Shown: in pieces, positions 58,018 through 64,000 of the stretch
Numbering within the stretch: position 1 is the stretch's first letter
Layout: every line of letters begins with the position of its first letter
NCBI RefSeq assembly: GCF_002787055.1
Contig: NZ_CP024808.1
Coordinates: forward strand, 1 to 64,000
Length of the DNA stretch: 64,000 bases
Direction: 5' to 3'
Origin: Candidatus Nitrosotenuis aquarius
Lineage (GTDB): Archaea; Thermoproteota; Nitrososphaeria; Nitrososphaerales; Nitrosopumilaceae
Notes under the pieces: generated by a model
What the model was told of the DNA's origin: nothing
Database searches by the model: none
Seen by the model: the letters and a program-made list of their open reading frames with translations, nothing else
Program-made: the position numbers and the translations under genes

Positions 58018-60339
58018 ATGGCTTTTTTTTCACTTTTTTTGATTAGACTATTTGAACAACAATTATCATACGATAATCAAAGTACGAGATCTAACTCACC
58101 AAAGATTGACACTCGATTTTTAGCATTGGGAGTTTTACTAGCTCTTGTCTGTTTAGCTCCAACATTAAATGAAGTGCATGGTCTAACTACTGCCAAAAAC
58201 TGTTCTGGATGTGTTAATAACACAAGCACCCAAATCTTGACAATTTTTAATTTCCAGACAGAGGCTAACCCCTTTCTTGGCGGCAATGCCACATTCATCA
58301 TAACTCCAAATCCTTATTCCCACACAACCAATGCGACTGATTATCTGGATCTTACTACTTGGTTTAATTTTGTGGTTTCAGACAATGGTCAATTTGATTC
58401 AGATCCAATGCCTGGAATAATAGAGCTAGTCGGGGTAAACAATGGCACGTATGGTATAATGCAGATCAAAGGAACTGCTGGATTTGGAACAGCCGTTTAT
58501 CCCGTGGCATCAGATGAAATCCTGGGAACAACTGGATTCAGCTATGTGATTCAAACCTTTGTCAACTTTACCACGACTACGTCTACTACAGTAGAGCCTC
58601 CGTTAATCAGCGATACCATATATGACAAACTCAAAAACACGGGCGGTGCCAAAATAAATGGCGTTGCGATATCTAGCAAAAATGACCTTCCGCCGGCCAA
58701 GGTTGTTGTGGCATCTCAGAAACTGACTGCAACTCCGCCTGACCATGTTGTTTTCACCCAGACGTTTTCAACTTCTGCGACTCCATCCACATTAATTAGT
58801 ACGCTTGGAATTCCGACATATTCGCCTCCAACTGACATCTCATCTGGTACCAGTACTGTGTTCATCCCACCAGTGTATGTGGCACCAGTTGCCAGTAATG
58901 GCGGAAATTTCATCCTTACGCCTGTAATGGATACGATAGTGCCTGGTTCCAACATTGTGATCAGAGCAGACAAGGTATCTCAGGGGAGTGATCATCCAAT
59001 GTTGGAATCAATTGAGCTGCCAATGAACACACAAGGAAGCAATGTTGGAATCAGTGTTAAAGTAGATGATGCTATTCCCTCCAGTTCGCCATCTATTCCT
59101 TCGGGATTTGCCAAAATATACTTGGATTTTCAAACAAGTGGCGACATTGATTTTTCTAATCCAAATGTTTACACTGAAGATCCAACCATTCGATTCACAT
59201 TAGAAAAGGTAGGCTCTGATTGCCCGACTGGTGTGACACTGTATCTTCAACAAGGAAGCAGTTGGAGTACTGTAGGATCTAGTCTGTCTCCATCTTCAAC
59301 AGGTACTCATACATGCACGTATTCAAAAACAGTTGATCATTTTTCATCATATTTGGTTGGAACAGGAAACACATCAGTTCACACCCATGGTGATAGCTCA
59401 CACAGCTCTTCCCATTCAAGTACACATGATTCCACATCACATGATGGTCATTCTGGACATTCACATGCTTCCTTGGCAGAGCACGAGCCTGGAGATCACC
59501 CGTACGAGCATGCAATACTGCAAATAACAAAGCAGCTGACGATCTATGAAATCCAGTATTCCTTGGAAACCGGAACTGCCCAAATCATAATCGGAACCGC
59601 AGGCAGTCTGGATGACATCGAAGTCCAAGTTCACGCACGAAAAACTGGATTATTTACGGCAAAGCTTGCCAAAATGAATCCATTTGAGCTGTTCAACAAG
59701 CAAAGCCATGGTGATCTTAACAAGTATGTCTTTGAGTTTCCACTGGATCCCAACGAGACTTACTTTAGAGTATCAGTAGATGATGCAAAATACACACTGG
59801 CGCAAACAGTCAACATTGATGGAATCAGAGGCAAGGTTGTGCCGTGGTATGCAGATGCGTCTGAATCATCTGATCACTTGGATCATGATTCTCATGTGAC
59901 GACCAGTCCAACAGAATATTCCACCAAATTCGATGGGGGAACAAAAACCGTATCGTACAATGACGTGCAATTCCCAATCAAATATGAGATGGCTGGCGCA
60001 ATCTCTGGCATTACTGTAGATGAAACATCAAAGTCAGTTACATTTCTCTTGTCGGAAATATCTGGAGGAATAGCAACCATTCAAATTCCAAGAAGCCTAG
60101 TTGATGCAGTTGGCGATAATTTCATAATCCTAGTTACCGCATCACCGCAAGAGCAAATCAATTATCAAATAATATCCTCGACATCAGATCATTACACGCT
60201 GCAAATGGATCTGCCAGAGGGTGCATCATCGCTTACTGTAGTCGGTACCGCGGTTGTACCGGAGTTTGGATTTTTAGCACCACTGGTACTAAGCTTGGCA
60301 ATAATTCCTATTGTAATATCAAAAAGATTTCGATTCTAG
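58018..60339 (+). CDS. surface protein with His-rich segment and PEFG C-terminal anchor
   Basis: 773 residues. Signal peptide-like RFLALGVLLALVCLAPTLNE after a short N-terminus, then Ser/Thr-rich beta domains (TGFSYVIQTFVNFTTTTSTT), a Ser/His-rich stretch near residues 455-490 (HTHGDSSHSSSHSSTHDSTS and HDGHSGHSHASLAEH), further beta domains and a C-terminal VVPEFGFLAPLVLSLAIIPI then VISKRFRF. PEFG plus hydrophobic stretch plus Arg/Lys tail is the thaumarchaeal PEFG-CTERM signal for archaeosortase. Confidence 0.85.
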   Translation: MAFFSLFLIRLFEQQLSYDNQSTRSNSPKIDTRFLALGVLLALVCLAPTLNEVHGLTTAKNCSGCVNNTSTQILTIFNFQTEANPFLGGNATFIITPNPYSHTTNATDYLDLTTWFNFVVSDNGQFDSDPMPGIIELVGVNNGTYGIMQIKGTAGFGTAVYPVASDEILGTTGFSYVIQTFVNFTTTTSTTVEPPLISDTIYDKLKNTGGAKINGVAISSKNDLPPAKVVVASQKLTATPPDHVVFTQTFSTSATPSTLISTLGIPTYSPPTDISSGTSTVFIPPVYVAPVASNGGNFILTPVMDTIVPGSNIVIRADKVSQGSDHPMLESIELPMNTQGSNVGISVKVDDAIPSSSPSIPSGFAKIYLDFQTSGDIDFSNPNVYTEDPTIRFTLEKVGSDCPTGVTLYLQQGSSWSTVGSSLSPSSTGTHTCTYSKTVDHFSSYLVGTGNTSVHTHGDSSHSSSHSSTHDSTSHDGHSGHSHASLAEHEPGDHPYEHAILQITKQLTIYEIQYSLETGTAQIIIGTAGSLDDIEVQVHARKTGLFTAKLAKMNPFELFNKQSHGDLNKYVFEFPLDPNETYFRVSVDDAKYTLAQTVNIDGIRGKVVPWYADASESSDHLDHDSHVTTSPTEYSTKFDGGTKTVSYNDVQFPIKYEMAGAISGITVDETSKSVTFLLSEISGGIATIQIPRSLVDAVGDNFIILVTASPQEQINYQIISSTSDHYTLQMDLPEGASSLTVVGTAVVPEFGFLAPLVLSLAIIPIVISKRFRF

Positions 60340-60346
60340 AAAAAAC

Positions 60347-60399
60347 GGGTGAGACGCCAAATGAATGCCAAGAGACTTTCAACAAGCATGTGTCTCACC
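60347..60399 (+). repeat. hairpin over the start of the 60365 gene
   Basis: GGTGAGAC (60348-60355) pairs with GTCTCACC (60392-60399). The loop holds the ATG at 60365, so the stem could control its translation. No riboswitch family recognised. Confidence 0.42.
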
Positions 60400-62242
60400 G
60401 AGATACTGCATAAATTATCTATTCAGAATAATTAAGGAAATTGGCAGATTTGCCAAATCCACTGTGTTGAAATTCGTTTCTTCGTTTATTAGATGGATTT
60501 ACCAATGGCAGACTGTGAAATTACCAATATTGCTTGTTTTTGGCATAATTTCTGTACTGTTTTACGCGCAGCCCTCATTTGGGCACGGAGTTGGAGGAGA
60601 AACTCTGCCTCCAGTAGTAATTGATGGCAAAAATGCAACACTTTCGCTTTTTGTAAATCCGCCAACATTTGACAAAAACACAGGTGAATACGAAATTTTA
60701 CTAAAACTATACGAGACCAACACCCAAGCAGTAATTCCACATGTAACGTATTTTGTGGAAATTAGCAAGGATGGGGAGAAATTACTCAATGAGCGATTCC
60801 ACGATGACTCTAGCAATTTATCTATCAAGGTTACACCAAAAAACACTAATCAAGTAAAGATACAGGGAAGCAATTTCGGCGAACTGGGATGGATGAAAAA
60901 CACTGATCTGTTTCCGCTTAAAGTGGAAGGGCCGATTTTTCTCTCAGGCGGATTGTACAAATTCCACATTCAGGTTCTAACTATTAATGCAGATTCGAAC
61001 AAGCTGGATCCGCCAGTAACGTTTGACGTATCAATTAGCCTTGCAGAAAAAACTGATCATCCAATATCTTACCAAAACAAGGACTATTCCCTTGGTATAA
61101 TGTCATATTATGATACAATAAGTGAATTTGAGTTTGACGAGCAATCAAGAACAATATCGTTTTCAATGCCGTATGACTGGAGTCAACAAAACATTGCGCA
61201 AACAAATGTGGTGCACCAAGAAATCCACGTGCCAAAAACATTTCCGGAATTACTTGTCACGAAATATGACGGCCTAGTCAACGGGATTCCAGTTCCTGAA
61301 TATGCAATAACAATTGATGACTATACTACAGACAGCAGAGTGGTGCATTTGGTATTGAATCAAAAGGAACTACTCTCAATTGTTGACTCGATACAGGACA
61401 AGTCCAAAATGGAGTTTGTCGTATCGCCTAGCGCAGAAGACAAGTTTCCACTCTCTGCATATACTCAGAACGCCGTCTTTCAGGTGGGGTTATCGTGGGA
61501 GCCTACGCCAATAATTCCTGAGCAAAAAACGCGATTTTACATAGACATTACCAGGTATTTTGCGCCCAAAATCCAAGAGGACGCAAAATTTGACTTTGTA
61601 GTAAAGCAGCACGGAAAGGAACTGTACAGAAAGCCAATAACGGGACTAATTGGCGCACAAGAAAAGACCAATTTCCATGATTACACATTCACAAAGGAAA
61701 ATCTGGGTCCTGCCATAATATCAATAGAGAGCATCAATGGAGAAAAAATGTCATCTGTTGATTATGTGATTGTGGTGAGGCCGCAGGAAGAAAAAAGAAC
61801 ATTTCCGATTAGAATCCCAAGTACCACCCCTGATGGCACTCAGGGCAAGCACTTTGTTGACCTGACTTGGATTCCAGAAAACCTTCAACCAGGAGAGGCG
61901 GAATTCATTTTTACCATTTATGATAGAAATCTGCAGCCAGTACCCAATGCAGAATATGACTTTGTTCTAATACAGAACGGCCAACAAATCTATGAAAATT
62001 CAGGAATTGCAAAGGCAGGTGGCAGCTTTGAGAATATGGTATTTTTTGAGCAGCACAAAGGACCAGTAACACTTGCAATACGAAATATAGATCAAAGCGG
62101 CGAATCTGTAGATCTTCCAATAGTAGTGACACCTGAATTTCCACTAGGCTTGATACTGGTAATGGTATCGACGTTCTCCGTTGTTATTGTACTTTCAAAA
62201 CTAAATAAGAAAACCGGACACATTCTACGTTACCCTTTTTAG
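60365..62242 (+). CDS. surface protein with PEF-type C-terminal anchor
   Basis: 625 residues. After a long basic start (RIIKEIGRFAKSTVLKFVSS) comes the signal segment LPILLVFGIISVLFYAQPSF, then GHGVGGETLPPVVIDGKNAT, several beta domains (YKFHIQVLTINADSNKLDPP, RFYIDITRYFAPKIQEDAKF) and C-terminal VTPEFPLGLILVMVSTFSVV then IVLSKLNKK. The PEFP motif and tail resemble PEFG-CTERM. The true start may be one of the GTG/TTG codons nearer the signal helix. Last large gene of the operon. Confidence 0.78.
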   Translation: MPRDFQQACVSPRYCINYLFRIIKEIGRFAKSTVLKFVSSFIRWIYQWQTVKLPILLVFGIISVLFYAQPSFGHGVGGETLPPVVIDGKNATLSLFVNPPTFDKNTGEYEILLKLYETNTQAVIPHVTYFVEISKDGEKLLNERFHDDSSNLSIKVTPKNTNQVKIQGSNFGELGWMKNTDLFPLKVEGPIFLSGGLYKFHIQVLTINADSNKLDPPVTFDVSISLAEKTDHPISYQNKDYSLGIMSYYDTISEFEFDEQSRTISFSMPYDWSQQNIAQTNVVHQEIHVPKTFPELLVTKYDGLVNGIPVPEYAITIDDYTTDSRVVHLVLNQKELLSIVDSIQDKSKMEFVVSPSAEDKFPLSAYTQNAVFQVGLSWEPTPIIPEQKTRFYIDITRYFAPKIQEDAKFDFVVKQHGKELYRKPITGLIGAQEKTNFHDYTFTKENLGPAIISIESINGEKMSSVDYVIVVRPQEEKRTFPIRIPSTTPDGTQGKHFVDLTWIPENLQPGEAEFIFTIYDRNLQPVPNAEYDFVLIQNGQQIYENSGIAKAGGSFENMVFFEQHKGPVTLAIRNIDQSGESVDLPIVVTPEFPLGLILVMVSTFSVVIVLSKLNKKTGHILRYPF

Positions 62243-62265
62243 TCCGATCTCAAGGTCATATCTAA

Positions 62266-62544
62266 ATGCCAAAATCACTAATCGTATTTTCTGTTCTAAT
62301 GTCCGTTTTGTTAATTACCAGCTATTCTAGCAATTTTGTTTTTGCGCAATCTAACACAAAGATCAAAAACATATCAAGTGATGACAAAAAGAACACTAGC
62401 AAAGCAAAGGTGTTTGCAGACGAAATGCGAAAAAAGGTTCTAGAAAAATACCATAATGATTACAAATCAAAAAAGTTAGACTCTAAAAAACAGATTGCGC
62501 TAGAGGCAAAGAAAAAGCTAGATTCTAAAAAGTACTCAAAATAG
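62266..62544 (+). CDS. small secreted Lys-rich protein
   Basis: 92 residues with a signal peptide (LIVFSVLMSVLLITSYSSNF, then VFAQ). The mature part is helical and Lys-rich: KIKNISSDDKKNTSKAKVFA, EKYHNDYKSKKLDSKKQIAL with repeats of K-L-D-S-K-K. Could bind the surface or nucleic acid. Last gene of the locus, 24 bp after the previous stop. Confidence 0.62.
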   Translation: MPKSLIVFSVLMSVLLITSYSSNFVFAQSNTKIKNISSDDKKNTSKAKVFADEMRKKVLEKYHNDYKSKKLDSKKQIALEAKKKLDSKKYSK

Positions 62545-62546
62545 GC

Positions 62547-63998
62547 TCAAACCAGAGGCTTGTCGCCTTCCGTGGGTTCTATTATTTCTGTAATTTCACC
62601 GTCGTTTATTTTCTGCAAAATTTCCTGTGACGCCTTTTTGTGCAAAAACTCGTTATTGTTTCCACACCTGTATGAAAAAGTACATCGAGGACATCCGGCC
62701 TCGTTATTGCACGGACATTCTTTTACAATGGAGAGGCTTCGCTCAAATGCCTTTTCGAGTCTGTCGTAGAGTGCATTGCTTGCACCATTTCCGCCAATTG
62801 CTCCATCATAGATGAAGATCAAGCCTGATGTGCCAAGTGAGATTCCACCTAGGTCCTGTGACACTCCTCCTGTGACCATGTTGCTTCCTTCTATTATGAT
62901 GTGCTCTGTTGCATGATATCCGCTTGCCTCTACGTATTCTGGATTCTCAGATGACTCCATTTGTGAGCTGGGCCTTGGTGCATGAATTACAATCCCCTTT
63001 GTCACAAAATCATATTCTAACGGCTTGTCCAGCAGTACTTTTTGGCCTTGGGTTACCTCTTGACCCAATTCAATATTGACATAGCCGTAGACCTGTTTTT
63101 GTATGTGCAATTTACAAAAATACACCTCGATTCCAAATGCACGCCTTTTTTCGTAAACAGTTTCTATTGTTGGCCACTCCTCAGTTAGTGCTTTGGTGTA
63201 ATACGGATAGTCGCGTGGTATTGCAGCAAGCTTGGCGTATTGCTTTTGCGGATAATCAAATTCCTTTACCTTGTATCTGGTTCCGGCCAGAAAATAAATC
63301 GCAGATTCGTGCAGCTCCTCTAGCGCCATTGGCAAGACTCGCTCGCCTAGCTTTTTGTCGTTATAGAAAATGTCAATGGATTTGCCTATTCCCCTAATGG
63401 AATACTCTTCCAGCATTTCTTTGATGGAATCATAGTTTGGCACATAGCGGTTTTCCTGCAAAACCAGCCTGCCAGAGTCAATGTGCTTTTGGATTGTCTC
63501 GGAATGCTCTGATAATTCGTGTTTCACAATGGGCTTGTCGCACGCCATCGCAAGGACGTGAAACTCCTCAACAAAGGGGTTTTTGGGGTCAATGTAGGTT
63601 TTCTCCACATCCTCAAAGTAGTTGTCTGGGTGGTTCTTGTAGTATTGCGATATTGGGTCATTACCCAATGCCAAAAACGCAAATCCTCGCTGCCCCTTTC
63701 TTGCAGCACGACCAATTCTCTGCATCAGCCTGTTTACTGGAATGGTGGATGAAATGACGCCATCCACATTTCCAACATCAATTCCAAGCTCCAGTGTTGG
63801 GGTGCACGATATTGACATTATCTTGTCGTCCTTGAATGACTTTTCAACAAAGCTCCTATAGTTTGCCATCAGGCCTGCACGGTGAACTCGGATGTCGATT
63901 TTTTTCTTTTTTGCCTGCATTGCCACAAGCTCGGAATTCAGATGTGAGTTTGAAAATACCATTGTTTTGTGTTTTTTTGCCACCAGTTTTTCAAGCAA
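62547..63998 (-). CDS. MrfA/YprA-like DEAD helicase, C-terminal part (cut by window end)
   Basis: 483 residues of a longer protein whose start lies past 64000. Helicase C domain: KTMVFSNSHLNSELVAMQAK, VDGVISSTIPVNRLMQRIGR, AARKGQRGFAFLALGNDPIS. DUF1998 with a four-Cys site: CPCNNEAGCPRCTFSYRCGN. YHATEHIIIEGSNMVTGGVS and IFIYDGAIGGNGASNALYDR complete the match to MrfA, a DNA-repair helicase. The N-terminal ATPase domain is not in view. Confidence 0.88.
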   Translation of the reverse strand: MLEKLVAKKHKTMVFSNSHLNSELVAMQAKKKKIDIRVHRAGLMANYRSFVEKSFKDDKIMSISCTPTLELGIDVGNVDGVISSTIPVNRLMQRIGRAARKGQRGFAFLALGNDPISQYYKNHPDNYFEDVEKTYIDPKNPFVEEFHVLAMACDKPIVKHELSEHSETIQKHIDSGRLVLQENRYVPNYDSIKEMLEEYSIRGIGKSIDIFYNDKKLGERVLPMALEELHESAIYFLAGTRYKVKEFDYPQKQYAKLAAIPRDYPYYTKALTEEWPTIETVYEKRRAFGIEVYFCKLHIQKQVYGYVNIELGQEVTQGQKVLLDKPLEYDFVTKGIVIHAPRPSSQMESSENPEYVEASGYHATEHIIIEGSNMVTGGVSQDLGGISLGTSGLIFIYDGAIGGNGASNALYDRLEKAFERSLSIVKECPCNNEAGCPRCTFSYRCGNNNEFLHKKASQEILQKINDGEITEIIEPTEGDKPLV

Positions 63999-64000
63999 GT

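Overview
This window comes from an ammonia-oxidising-type thaumarchaeon (Nitrososphaerota, probably a member of the Nitrosopumilales). The lineage call rests on gene content seen directly: a eukaryote-like topoisomerase IB next to an archaeal topoisomerase VI operon, an RPC34-like Fe-S winged-helix protein, eS17, eS30 and eL21 ribosomal proteins, Nop5/fibrillarin, aIF1A/aIF2-beta, RadA, a 7,8-style PEFG C-terminal surface anchor, and many leaderless genes that start about 25 bp after a TATA box. Base composition looks moderate (roughly 40% GC by eye), closer to Nitrosotenuis than to marine Nitrosopumilus, but I did not compute it and do not assign a genus.

Layout. 1-4.7 kb: TatD, eS17, a ubiquitin-like/Cgi121 KEOPS fusion, a THUMP protein, small regulators, membrane protein, zinc ribbons and a YggX-like protein. 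4.8-10.2 kb: PurA, PyrF, Nudix, undecaprenyl/polyprenyl diphosphate synthase (with no ATG/GTG/TTG start), DUF373. 10.4-16 kb: a co-directional, overlapping information-processing run aIF2-beta, DUF424, aIF1A, Rio1, KH protein, TopVI-B, TopVI-A. 16-25 kb: membrane-anchored Hsp20 domain, histidine kinase, small regulators, MTA phosphorylase/APT adenine salvage pair, a large secreted Ig-like protein and an OLD-like ATPase. 25-34 kb: RPC34-like, RlmE, Trm1, RNase HII, fibrillarin, Nop5, PyrD/PyrK, radical SAM protein, eS30. 34-37 kb is accessory: small zinc proteins, CrcB, a SWIM-domain remnant, a ribbon-helix-helix gene pair with a palindromic operator, and intergenic DNA with strong hairpins. 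36.8-42 kb: RadA, eL21, RpoF, DUF655, KsgA, HemK-like, isocitrate dehydrogenase, phosphoesterase and tRNA-Ser. 42-51.5 kb: a frameshifted membrane gene with a response regulator, SirB1/TPR protein, methyltransferase, DsbA-like protein, zinc ribbons, alcohol dehydrogenase, a carbonic-anhydrase-like protein and a regulator. 51.8-53.5 kb: tRNA-Met with a non-canonical intron, then TopIB. 54.4-62.5 kb: a cell-surface locus of secreted, partly His-rich proteins, two with PEF-type C-terminal anchors, plus a two-winged-helix regulator. The window ends inside a MrfA/YprA-like helicase.

The most interesting unexplained structures are: (1) the surface locus, where four divergent or separate promoters carry a similar element just upstream of TATA, suggesting one regulon that includes His-rich secreted proteins; (2) a 43-aa RHH gene overlapping a 124-aa gene of unknown function downstream of a perfect 16-bp palindrome, a layout like a toxin-antitoxin module; (3) several intergenic regions with long inverted repeats, two of them with a TATA box and one with a T-run, that look like undescribed small RNAs; (4) a polyprenyl synthase that seems to start with ATA in an ATAG overlap; (5) a ubiquitin-like domain fused to Cgi121.
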